64,000 nt of DNA from Diploptera punctata. Taxonomy: Eukaryota; Arthropoda; Insecta; Blattodea; Blaberidae. The notes beneath the pieces were generated by a model. That model saw only the letters and a list, made by a program, of their open reading frames with translations, searched no databases and had not been told where the DNA came from. The stretch is from contig JASPKZ010004571.1 of assembly GCA_030220185.1 (NCBI GenBank), positions 310,001 to 374,000 on the forward strand. Direction: 5' to 3'. A program made the position numbers and the translations under genes. Shown piece by piece: positions 55,254 to 64,000 of this stretch (the stretch's first letter is position 1; the number at the start of each line of letters is the position of its first letter).

Positions 55254-55275
55254 TGTCCTTGTGTCTATGTGACAA
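55077..55275 (+). mobile_element. tRNA-derived SINE, family S4, with expanded GT tract
   Basis: CGTGGCGTAGTCGGTAGAGT (box A) and CACCCGGGTTCGATTCCTGG (box B), then GGGGTAGGGCATTTTAAATC and TCCACCTTGGGCCTGG. The family's short GTGTGTGT stretch (see 55471) is expanded here to about 68 bp of pure GT (55183-55251), followed by CCTGTCCTTGTGTC. Confidence 0.9.
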
Positions 55276-55378
55276 CTAAAGAAAGTTAACAAACAGGTAA
55301 AACAAACAAACAAAAAGGTAAAACAATAAGGAAAAACTAGTATAAACGAAAAAAAAAACTTATTTCAGCACTTTTTTT

Positions 55379-55545
55379 GTCCGTCGCCATGGCGTAGTCG
55401 GTAGAATCCCTACGGCGACCCGGGTTCGATTCCCGGCGGGGTAGGGCATTTTAAATCTCCACCTTGGGTCTGGGTGTGTGTCCTGTCTTGTGTTTTCCTG
55501 ACATCTGTCTTACAGGTGAGGAAAAAACCAGAAATACTGTTTGTA
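55379..55545 (+). mobile_element. tRNA-derived SINE, family S4
   Basis: CATGGCGTAGTCGGTAGAAT (box A) and GACCCGGGTTCGATTCCCGG (box B), then the same body with only four GT units, and an end that reads GACATCTGTCTTACAGGTGA. The last motif is also in S5, on the opposite strand relative to transcription. Confidence 0.9.
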
Positions 55546-55854
55546 TATTTGGAGTAAGATAAAAAGGTTAAAAAAGGTAAGACAAAAAGGAAGAACAGTG
55601 TAAACAAAAGAAGGCGACAAAGAAAGAAATTAAAAAAAAGAAAGTATTATTATTTTAATCCTACTTCGTTCTTCTAATTTGTTTCGCCTTTGTTAATGAG
55701 CACAGAATCATGATTCTTAATTTTAGAATTTGATATACGCTTTAACGTCAAAAATCTTATCACGTCTAAAATCTTTGACTATGAGTTTCTATTGTTATAT
55801 TTGAATGTGTTTTGTGTATAAGATGGCTGATTTAATTTAATAATCTTATGAAAT
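55546..55854. other. AT-rich sequence, nothing recognised
   Basis: No feature seen. Confidence 0.4.
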
Positions 55855-56195
55855 AGCGATTACCGAAGAAAATAATGGAATGGACAGCATCAAGAACGAG
55901 AAGGAAAGGACGACCAAATCTCATGTGGATCAAAAGGATTAGAGAAACTTTGAAGGACTGGGAATGGAGAAAAACTATAAAGCGAAATTGAAGACAAATC
56001 ATTGGTGCCGGAAAAATGTATAAAATTGTAATAGCGTTTACGATGAAATGTGCCCTGGCAATGAAATTATTTAAACTTATGCCTGAATTTGTTTTCTTGT
56101 TTTTATTGTTAATTGTTTTATGGCCATTATTTTTTGTATATTGCCCCTTAACATGAGCAATGTTGCTCTTTGGAGTCTTTGAAGAAATAAATAAA
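55855..56195 (+). pseudogene. LINE 3' end, RTE-like coding tail
   Basis: It reads EWTASRTRRKGRPNLMWIKR and IRETLKDWEWRKTIKRN to a stop, the GRP...W basic tail that ends RTE-like ORFs. About 200 bp of 3' UTR follows and ends GAAGAAATAAATAAATAATT. The longer minus-strand frame over this region is only its antisense. Confidence 0.6.
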
Positions 56196-56339
56196 TAATT
56201 AGTAATAAATGTGTTTATATATTGTATTGTTTTGTGATACTTCATGTATAATATTATGAAATGAACGTCTTAAATAAATAATGTTTTCTAAATAATTCCA
56301 ATTTATTCATACAATTACAGTACACATGAAAAAAAACAC

Positions 56340-56640
56340 ATTGAAAAAAAAAACAGGCATCTCCTTTCAATGATTTTTAAAAATGATCCTTATGTTGAGG
56401 ATCCCACAATAATTCCTTGCTTCTATAAATGCCAATAAGTTTTAACATGTTTTCCTCTGACCACTCCATACTCAAATAATAGGTGCGCACCGAAAACAAC
56501 GAACCTCTCAGGTACCCGTCCAAATCTAAACAGCGAACCATCAAAGTGTTTGTGGAAAAAACCGACAATGAGTGGATCGTGGTGGGAGACGCGCGCGCGG
56601 CGCGCAAGTGTGTACGTACCTTCATGCGTAATAGCATCTA
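56340..56640 (-). pseudogene. MADF-domain fragment
   Basis: The minus strand reads MEWSEENMLKLIGIYRSKEL and LWDPQHKDHF, then a stop caused by an extra T in the next codons (FKNH-like continuation out of frame). W-x3-...-LI-x2-Y-x5-LWDP-x-H-x2-(Y/F) is the N-terminal helix region of the MADF DNA-binding domain, found in insect regulators and in partner proteins of PIF/Harbinger transposons. Only the first 30 residues are clear. It could be an exon of a gene outside the window or a decayed transposon partner. Confidence 0.5.
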
Positions 56641-56849
56641 TTTCCAGGATTGAGCTCATATTTAATTTATATCTGTACGTCGTTCATTTTAGTAATTAAC
56701 GTTACAAGTTTTCTAATTCTTCTATTTATTGAATATGTCCCCACATTTAATAATCATTTCTCCGTATGGCCATATATTTTGTTTTATTTATATTGCCTTC
56801 TAGATCGAGTTTCTTAGTATTACTTAATATAATGTGTGTTAGATTTTAG
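56641..56849. other. AT-rich sequence, nothing recognised
   Basis: The first 45 bp (56641-56685) resemble the opposite strand of family A RTE (TTTCCAGGATTGAGC), so a small inverted RTE scrap may be present. The rest is unassigned. Confidence 0.35.
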
Positions 56850-58018
56850 AAAAGAAATGGGAATATAATGGTACTGTACATCAACTATACGCAGACTTCA
56901 AAAAAGCATATGATTCAATTAAGAGGGAGAAGTTATATAGTATCCTGTTGGAGTTCGGAATTCCTAAAAAGTTAGTTAGACTGAATGTGTCTAGATGGCA
57001 CAAAGAGTAGGGTGCGTGTACGCAAGCAGTTTTCGGATACTTTTGAAATCCAGAATGCGTTGAAGCAAGGAGATGCACTATCCCCTCTACTATTTAATTT
57101 TGCACTACAGCATGCCATTAAATCTTTAGAGAATGAGCAAGGCTTACAACTCAATGATTTTAATAAGCTGTAAGTTTATGCTGATGATGTAGTGATATTG
57201 GCCGATAGCGAGGAGATACTAAAGGACAACACGCACACACTATTGAGCAACAGTAAGAAATTGGGACTGGAAGTAAATATCAATAAAACTAAATATATGG
57301 TCACACGTAGAAATACATTATATAATGGAAATGGACAGCTAATGACAAATGAGGGAAATTTTGAGGAAGTGCCTGAATTCAAATACGTAGGAACAATAAT
57401 CACAAATAGGAATGAGATGCACAAAGAAATTAAACATAGACTCAATTCTGGAAATGCGTGCTATTATGCATTGCAGAGACTCTTGATGTCCCAACTCCTT
57501 TCAAAAAACGTTAAACTGAAAATATATAAAAGTATTATTTTACCAGTTATAGCCTACTATATGGGTGCGAAACATGGACTCTTACTTTAAGGGAGGAAAG
57601 GAGATTACAAGTATTTGAGAATAAAGTACTTAGAAAAAAATTTGGACCAAAGAGAGATGAACAGACAGGTGAATGGAGAAGACTACATAACAATGAACTA
57701 CATGGTCTTTATAGGAAGCCAGATATAATAAGAACAGTTAAGTCTCATAGGCTGCGATGGGCAGGACATGTTGCGCGTATGGGGAATGAAAGACGTGCAT
57801 GGAAACTTCTTGTAGGAAAGCCAGAGGGAAAACGCCCAATTGGTAGACCAAGAATGAGGTGGGAGAACAACATTAACTATGATTTAAGGGAAGTAGATTA
57901 TACAGGGAATGATTGGAAAGCATTAGCTCAGGATAGGGATGTATGGAGACCTTATGTCCGCGCGGCCATGAACCTTCGGGTTTCGATAGTGCCAGTGAGT
58001 GAGTAAGTAAGTAAGTAA
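56850..58018 (+). pseudogene. RTE-like LINE, family A, second longest copy
   Basis: It begins upstream of the 36-kb copy, with YADFKKAYDSIKREKLYS, the RT block with the first catalytic Asp. It continues through GDALSPLLFNFALQ, a stop at 57171, the active site YADD (about 57177-57188), FKYVGTIITNRNEM, LRWAGHVARMGNERRAW and RPRMRWENNINYDL to GTGCCAGTGAGTGAGTAAGT. At least four frame breaks. GDxxSP is intact here, unlike at 36.5 kb. Confidence 0.9.
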
Positions 58019-58789
58019 TGTGTTGGCTCTTAGTAATTCCTCAGCATTGCCTAAAAATACTAAAATGAATCTGATAGATATATTAATTAAATAAACATGC
58101 AAACTTCTACTATAATTTACTCCAGATTGCATTAGAGATGTCACAAATTACTTGATCTCTTGTTTAGAAATATGAGTCCTTTATCAAAGTGAAACATTAA
58201 TACATCACAACTTGATCTCATGACAGCGTTTTCAGGCGTCTAAATGAGTACTAAAGTAATTAAAACACCAGTGTAACTCCGGATTTTACAAACAAAATAT
58301 AAAAGAGCTATATCATATTCATTTGTTTTATATGTAAATTATGTTTTTATTGTTTCAAGCAAACATAGCGGAGTATAACATGTGCAAATTAAAACTCACA
58401 CCACGCATAACTTATATTTGAGATCCAATCGGCTGTACAGTGGTTACACGGTTCAAATATTTTCAAAGGTAAATCAATAACCCTAATATTGATGAACTGT
58501 CATGCTAATTAAGTGATAAATATAAAATGACAGAGATTAATGTTAAAGCTTCTCGCAAACTCTTCCATTTGCCATAAAAACAAACGTACTTACGATACAA
58601 GCGTACAAATACACTATTTACCGAACCCTGAAGTATAATTACGACATTGATCCAATCCAATTGAATCAATGAGATATGTATATTTGCCGTAACTTATGGA
58701 ACCTTGCTAAAACAAAACAATTTGGCGTAAAAAATATTTCATAGTAGACTTTATGCAATATGTCTAAAGATTTACAATTTTTATAATTC
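58019..58789. other. AT-rich sequence, nothing recognised
   Basis: No frame, repeat or tRNA-like box seen. Confidence 0.45.
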
Positions 58790-59205
58790 ATCAGCATCAT
58801 CTTCCAGGGATTAAGCCTGTTAGCTCGTTCCGGTTTCATGAAAGCTAGAATTGTTAAAATTGTTCAGACCATCTTCTGTGTGGGCGATCAACATTTCTCC
58901 TTCCGTGAGGCTTATAATTTAGCAATAATTTTGGAAACCTTCCTTCTGGCATTCTATCAATATGTTCTTTCCAGTCGTTCCTATATTTAATTATTCGGTC
59001 TGTATGTTTGAAAATATTTAGTACCTTTCTTATATCTTCATTTCTTTTCTTATCCAGCAGAGTATATCCTGTTATATTTCTTAAAAATCGCATCTCAGCT
59101 GCTTCCAATCTTTGTTCTTGTCTTTTAGTGTTCGTCCAACATTCTGATCCATACATCAATACAGGAACAGCCATTACTCTATAAAATTTAGTTTTTGTTT
59201 CTTTT
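58790..59205 (-). pseudogene. RTE-like LINE, family G, 3' part
   Basis: A minus-strand frame (58854-59174) reads MAVPVLMYGSECWTNTKRQE, LEAAEMRFLRNITGYTLLDK, DWKEHIDRMPEGRFPKLLLN and PHGRRNVDRPHRRWSEQF. The tail passes GAAACCGGAACGAGCTAACA and ends in GATGATG. The frame has no stop over 106 codons. It abuts a family A copy in the same direction. Confidence 0.9.
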
Positions 59206-59206
59206 T

Positions 59207-59210
59207 ATAA

Positions 59211-59243
<33 letters not shown>

Positions 59244-59550
59244 CACTGGCACTATCGAACCCGTAGGTTCATGGCCGCACGGACGTAAGCTCTCCATACA
59301 TCCCTATCCTGAGCTAATGCTTTCCAATCATTCCCTGTGTAATCTACTTCCCTCAAATCATAGTTAATGTTATTCTCCCACCTCATTCTTGGTCTACCAA
59401 CTGGGCATTTTCCCTCTGGCTTTCCTACAAGAAGCTTCCATGCAAGTCTTTCATTCCCCATACGTGCAACATGTCCTGCCCATCGCAGTCTACGAGACTT
59501 AACTGTTCTTATTATATCTGGGTTCCTATAAAACCATGTAATTCATTGTT
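59207..59550 (-). pseudogene. RTE-like LINE, family A, 3' end, inverted
   Basis: Seven TAAG units (59207-59240, read in reverse) precede the end CACTGGCACTATCGAACCCG. A minus-strand frame (59252-59461) reads NERLAWKLLVGKPEGKCPVG and RPRMRWENNINYDLREVDYT intact. It has the longest TAAG tail in the window and so may be the youngest family A copy. Confidence 0.92.
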
Positions 59551-59579
59551 ATGTAGTTATATATATATCCATTCTAGAC

Positions 59580-60325
59580 ACAATTATGTTTGCAGACGAT
59601 CAGGTCATATGTGTTGAATCAGAAAATCAATTACAAAATGCCACACTACTGCTCAAGAAACCCATGGAGAAATATAATCTCAAGATTTCAACGAATAAAA
59701 CAAAAACAATGGCCTTTCGGGGAAAATATGCAGTTCGATCGAAAATAGTTTTGAACGATGAAATTATAAAACAAGTACAGAGTTTTAAATATTTAGGATG
59801 TCACATATCATACAATTGGGAAAATGATGTACATTTAAAAAATTATAAATGTTAAAGTATGTGTGGGACTGTTAAAAGAACACTACAAACAAAACAACAC
59901 AAGAAACAATGCTCAGTTTTATAAGGTAATGGCAGCTCCCATTGTGACATATGGATGAGAGAATTGGGCCATGAATAGATCAGACAGAAGATTACTAGAA
60001 ACATTAGAGATGAAGTTCCTCAGATATGTTGCAGGATGTAGTTACTCTAAGAGAACACATTCCTAGTGAAACAATTAGGCAAGAACTCAAAATTGTTAAT
60101 CTAAATGAAAAAATACACATTTTCATTACATCCTTTCAATAGGAGCGGTGTTTGCAATTATGGCCGGGTTTATTCAATGATACCCCTTACATACAGGGCT
60201 TTCCATAAATCCTAAATGGCTAAAAATTCAATTTACAAAACTACAAACAAAAATGGCATGAACATATTTTAAGAATGGACTCTTCTAGGATAACAAAAGA
60301 AGTACCAACCTCAAAGCTATAGGCC
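59580..60325 (+). pseudogene. RTE-like LINE with intact FADD, decayed tail
   Basis: It reads FADDQVICVESENQLQNATL, KISTNKTKTMAFRGKYAVRS and SFKYLGCHISYNWENDVHLK, then (frameshift at 59850) QFYKVMAAPIVTYG, LEMKFLRYVAGC, and after about 90 bp of foreign-looking sequence, QKWHEHILRMDSSRI. Nearest to the GAT-tailed family (FADDQ...KTKIMAF) but clearly distinct. Confidence 0.82.
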
Positions 60326-60327
60326 TA

Positions 60328-60352
60328 TATATATATATATATATATATATAT
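60328..60352. repeat. (AT)n microsatellite
   Basis: Twelve AT units. Confidence 0.9.
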
Positions 60353-60835
60353 AAGACTTAAAGTTCGTACATACTAGAATAAAGATGTCGCGACGGAATC
60401 TATCGACACATGTCATAACATGTTGCGCGACAAATTCAATGTGGCGCTACACGTGTCCGGGTATCGGTTGAGAATCGGCAATACTTAAGAGCATCAAATG
60501 CTGTCACCAATGTTTCGCCTGTTGCTTTACAGTGTGCACGTGGCCCGGAAGTAATAATAAGTATTATACAGTTGTAAAAAATATCACATTTTAAAACTAA
60601 TTCAATCAATATTTTTGGAATGGTCAATATGAGGATTATATAAATATAAATAAAAAACAGATGCATGGAATAATATCCCGGAGCAAATAGGAACATCACG
60701 AAAAATAGTAATCGAAACAAAGGATGCACATAATTTGCTCCCATTTTATGCGCGAAAGACGGAAGTTTGATAATTCTATAAGCGATGTTCTTTGTGGTAA
60801 ATTCTACGTTCAGGTTGGTTTACCTACAAGATTTT
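60353..60835. other. No family recognised
   Basis: A minus-strand frame (60436-60744) has no motif. No repeat seen. Confidence 0.4.
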
Positions 60836-60930
60836 CGTTGACGTGGTGTAGTCGGTAGAGAGTGTACCCTCCCCTCCGGCCACACTGGTTCCTTTGCCGG
60901 CGGGGTAGGCTTTTAAATTTCCACTTTATT
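60836..60930 (+). mobile_element. tRNA-derived SINE, family S4, decayed copy
   Basis: GACGTGGTGTAGTCGGTAGA (box A), CACACTGGTTCCTTTGCCGG (box B, mutated: the TTCGATTC core is now TTCCTTTG), then GCGGGGTAGGCTTTTAAATT. The damaged box B suggests loss of its RNA polymerase III promoter. Confidence 0.82.
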
Positions 60931-60974
60931 TACGAGTGCATGACTTGTAATTGTATTTAAAAAAGAGTTAATAA

Positions 60975-61117
60975 ATTATGAAATTATTCTATTTTCATTG
61001 GTCCTTTACAAGTATACAAAGTTTCAAGTCGATACAATGATTTTAAGTGGGCGAAAATCGCGTTGAAAGATTCCATTACATAGATACAGGTCAAGCTAAT
61101 ATAAAGCGTGTAAAAAG
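60975..61117. repeat. Third copy of the 165-bp repeat
   Basis: AAATTATTCTATTTTCATTG, AAAGTTTCAAGTCGATACAA and ACAGGTCAAGCTAATATAAA match 50935-51060. It follows an S4 SINE, whereas the 50.7-kb copies follow a tRNA-Tyr-like sequence. Confidence 0.88.
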
Positions 61118-61865
61118 GTAGAACAACGTGAAACAACAAAAAACAAGCTAAATGAAGGAAAAAGTTATATAAAAACAAGCATTTTTTGTAGTTATTGAAT
61201 AATATAAAACGTGGCGATTTAATAGTTATAATAACACTGAGCAACAAAAAAGATACTTTTTTTTTTGTCTCAGAAAGAAAAATATGTGATTCTGATAGTA
61301 TTTTTTCTCCTGAATTCAAATATGATATCGGTTTTTCTCCATGGCGCAAGGTTTCCGAGAGACAGGAATTTATATTTTCAAACACTTTAATATTTTCTAC
61401 ATTCGTAACTACACAACATTCGAACATTCGCACGCACCTAGATAGTAAGATATGACGATTTTCTGCTATATTTCGCCTGTGGAGCATCCCTCTTGATGGT
61501 CCAACAATAATCGGCCAGCATATTAGGATTCCATTTGCCTTGATATATCTTTCCCATAGCTGAAACCAATAGAGTTAGCTCATTTGGTTTTATTTTACAA
61601 TGGACAAATGGACGAAAAAACGTTTATTAAAAAATAATTATTTAAATCCATTAAATCAAATTGAAATAAAAAAACTTTGGGTGATGGAGAAATTCCGAAT
61701 ATATATTTGAAAACACGATAAAAAAACTGCATTAAGTACAGCTATTGGTACTCATGAGACAAAAATCATATTGACCAGTGTAATCTATCAACTAACATAG
61801 TGAATTATAAATTAATTCGACTGCATTAATTTAGTATAACTTCTCAACTTATAAGTAATGTTCTA
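61118..61865. other. AT-rich sequence, nothing recognised
   Basis: A 167-codon minus-strand frame (60984-61487) starts here and runs into the repeat at 60975-61117; the overlap with non-coding repeat argues against a gene. No domain recognised. Confidence 0.4.
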
Positions 61866-62190
61866 TATGCTACAAGCCATCCAGGCCTTACAGTGGAACA
61901 TATGCTACAAGCCATCCAGGCCTTACAGTGGAACATATGCTACAAGCCATCGAGGCCTTACAGTGGAACATATGCTACAAGCCATCCAGGCCTTACAGTG
62001 GAACATACGCTACAAGCCATCCAAGCCTTACAGTGGAACAGTGGAACATACGCTACAAGCCATCCAAGCCTTACAGTGGAACATATGCTACAAGCCATCC
62101 AGGACTTACAGTGGAACATATGCTACAAGCCATCCAGGCCTTACAGTGGAACATATGCTACAAACCATCCAGGCCTTACAGTGGAACATG
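61866..62190. repeat. 35-bp minisatellite, about nine copies
   Basis: The unit runs TGCTACAAGCCATCCAGGCC then TTACAGTGGAACATA. It starts at 61868 and repeats every 35 bp with few changes (one unit has CATCGAGG, two have CATCCAAG, one CATCCAGGA). One unit near 62035 has an extra GTGGAACA. No unit contains a stop in any plus frame, so all three frames stay open. Confidence 0.96.
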
Positions 62191-62719
62191 TCTTGAAAGG
62201 GATTTTTTTAAACTACGTATCACAATCACACTTTTTTGACCACATAAGACATGAAGGGCCTCCCCAAATGAGTAATTATGAATTAATATCAGACAAAAAC
62301 AAAATTCTGTTAATGAAACGCAGTATTATCATGTTTTACGAGATCACTATGACACTTCGGCAAAATGTATTATCGTTATGGTTTATTTGAACGTCCCTAA
62401 AGTTCTTTAAATGACAATTTCATCAGTTTTATTGTAGACTACTCAGGGAGATGAAGTTCTAGCTTTGCAAACTCATCCAGGAGTAAGTAAAATATGACAT
62501 CCAGCGGAATTTAATATCGTAATTCACCTCCTAGAAGAACGTTTAAAAAAAGCTATGATAATAAATTAACAAAAGCGTACGAGATGACTTCAGTTCATGA
62601 AAAATATAATGTCTAAATTTATTTGACAGTTAGTAATGAAAATATTACAACATAATTATGGAAAACAAAATATGCTCCTGGCTTAGAAGTAGTTAAACAA
62701 AACATGCAAATTTGAGACT
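62191..62719. other. AT-rich sequence, nothing recognised
   Basis: The open frame that leaves the minisatellite (to 62390) has no recognisable motif. Confidence 0.4.
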
Positions 62720-63085
62720 GATAATTGCAATTCCAAAGTTTTCAACGGCAGTGAGGCCTGGACAATTCGCAGTGTAGATGAACAAAGACTAACTGCGGCA
62801 CAAATGAAGTTTATGTCACGTACTGCAGGCTACTCAAGAACAGACCATAAAAGGAATTCTGAGATTCTCAAATAATTACAAACAGAATCAGTCATGGAAT
62901 ATGTACAAAAATACAGAAACAACTGGAAATCTCACGTAATAAGAATGAGTAGAACAAGAATACCACGTCAGATCTTAAATTACCAGCCACCAGGCAAGAG
63001 ATCTTTGGGCAGACCCTTCAAACGTTGGATTGAGACCGTAACAGACCCCTAGGTATATCACATGAAAGGAAGAAGAAGAAGAAGT
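62720..63085 (+). pseudogene. RTE-like LINE, family F, 3' part
   Basis: It reads VFNGSEAWTIRSVDEQRLTA, QMKFMSRTAGYSRTDHKRNS, YRNNWKSHVIRMSRTRIPRQ and GKRSLGRPFKRWIETVTDP, with two stops. It ends GGAAGAAGAAGAAGAAG. Related to the copy at 45378-45797. Confidence 0.85.
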
Positions 63086-63518
63086 TTTCAATCTGGAGGC
63101 TGTGGAGGGATAATGATAGTGGTGTACAATTTGTATCCAAAGATTGTTCAACAGATGCCTGGACTAAATTCGAAATGCCTCTACAATACATATAGGCCTA
63201 TTAATAAGAAATTAACAATGCGACTCTCGGAAAGGAACGTTAAGCCTGGCGCGCCATGGCGGATCCTTGGTGCTTTTTACTGGAATAGGTTTAGTGCAGG
63301 CACCTGCTTCCTTCTGTTCATGATCATCACACATACAATACTTACATGTACACAAACCATTAAAACAAACACATCCTACGTATTGTCTCTGTACACAATA
63401 CACCTTCGTAAAGTGGTCTGCAGAAGTGGTGTGTAAATTTAAATTCACTTTATCCACCAAACGCAGAACCCGAAGAACAAAAAATTGCAGCGGGTGTCAT
63501 TGGAACACACATACATCC
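63086..63518. other. No family recognised
   Basis: Plus and minus frames of 124 and 82 codons overlap here (63062-63436 and 63212-63460). Neither shows a domain, and the first begins inside the RTE tail. Confidence 0.4.
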
Positions 63519-63835
63519 ATAGTAATTCTGCCCGAAGGCAGGTCCTTCACTGCAATCATAGCATTTTCATGCTATGCTTTACAGCTTTACTAGGGAATTA
63601 TAGGTGTGATAGCTTCCCGTTGCTTTCCACACCGGTGAAGGATGATGATGATAATGGTAAGGATGATGATGATAATGGCCGGATGATTTTCGGGACCGTT
63701 GGGCCCTAAGCTTCCTGATATTTGTCTTACAGGTGAGGGAAAACCCCCGAAAAAACCTCACCTAGGAGCCTGTCCCGACCGGGAATCGAACCCGGGCCCG
63801 CTGCGTGACAAGGCAGCACGCTACCTCGACAGCAT
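63519..63835 (-). mobile_element. tRNA-derived SINE, family S5, full copy
   Basis: The minus strand starts with GCTGTCGAGGTAGCGTGCTG (box A region) and GGGCCCGGGTTCGATTCCCG (box B). The body contains TCCCTCACCTGTAAGACAAA, an ATC/ATT tract (63630-63680), AGCATAGCATGAAAATGCTA and the end CTTCGGGCAGAATTACTATG. It defines the family also seen at 14480, 39265 and 39562. Confidence 0.9.
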
Positions 63836-63884
63836 TTGAAAATGAAACAGAGAAAATTTTAATAAACGTAATTCTTTTTCCAGG

Positions 63885-63988
63885 TTTAAAACTAATCAAG
63901 GAAATAGACCTAGAAGACGTTGGGCTGATGCATTATGAAGTCGGAACGGGCAATTGCCTAATCCCTGGAGTGATGATGATGATGATAG
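63885..63988 (+). pseudogene. RTE-like LINE, extreme 3' end (GAT tail)
   Basis: It reads NQGNRPRRRWADAL with a shift, then GAAGTCGGAACGGGCAATTG and CCTAATCCCTGGAGTGATGA with (GAT)n. The RP(R)RRW...D pattern is the last coding block of RTE-like ORFs. Confidence 0.65.
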
Positions 63989-64000
63989 TCGATAACATGT

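Noticed and set aside
55832..56245. 137-codon minus-strand gene
   Set aside because: It is antisense to an RTE-like coding tail and its 3' UTR; the residues show no domain.
60984..61487. 167-codon minus-strand gene
   Set aside because: Its C-terminal 45 codons lie in a non-coding dispersed repeat that also occurs at 50.7-51.0 kb; no domain recognised.
61866..62190. CRISPR array
   Set aside because: The 35-bp units are contiguous without unique spacers, and the context is an animal genome.

Overview
This window looks like intergenic DNA from a large, repeat-rich insect genome. It is AT-rich and almost every recognisable block is a transposable-element fragment. I see no intact host gene, no rRNA, no CRISPR array and no prokaryotic feature. 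Three things suggest an insect: CCTAA-type (TTAGG complement) repeats, tRNA-derived SINEs, and a crowd of RTE-like LINEs, Penelope-like elements (PLEs), mariner/Tc1/pogo elements and Helitrons. The mix reminds me of a cockroach such as Periplaneta americana, but that is recollection and was not tested.

Layout. 0-9 kb: a dispersed hairpin repeat, a 195-bp higher-order tandem repeat, a PLE scrap with a (GT)n tract, a deleted mariner, a SINE with a 13-bp target duplication, a pogo/Tigger remnant, a small MITE, an RTE 3' end and a 600-bp repeat with a tRNA-like core. 9-15 kb: a degenerate Tc1 transposase with a 92-bp tandem expansion, a LINE 3' end with ATT arrays, and a PLE with a readable GIY-YIG domain that was later hit by an internally deleted RTE. 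15-18 kb: a mariner with clear ends sitting in the 5' tip of a Helitron-like element that carries an 800-bp telomere-like array. 18-26 kb: RTE fragments, an inverted-arm PLE, and a Tigger element with a nested TTAA-flanked element abutting an R2-type endonuclease domain. 26-30 kb: the largest element, a 2.6-kb APE-type LINE with a perfect 12-bp target duplication. 30-36 kb: Helitron ends, three LINE/RTE copies and a SINE. 36-50 kb: many RTE 3' ends, two LINE 3' halves facing each other, a MITE with a TAA duplication, SINEs, a second half-LINE, and a perfect 200-bp-arm PLE palindrome. 50-64 kb: a tRNA-Tyr-like sequence, more palindromes, a 35-bp minisatellite, a MADF-domain scrap, SINEs and further RTE copies.

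How it fits together. The window reads as layers of insertion. RTE-like LINEs recur with at least three distinct 3' tails (TAAG, GAT and GAAGAAG) and are almost all 5'-truncated and frameshifted. PLE copies repeatedly end up as inverted arms around the GIY-YIG tail. Helitron 3' ends share a 5-bp stem with an 8-nt loop whose stem sequence varies but mostly stays paired. SINEs and MITEs fill the gaps. Coordinates of element ends are my own reading; where I found a target duplication or terminal repeat they are exact, otherwise they are approximate to about 10-30 bases.
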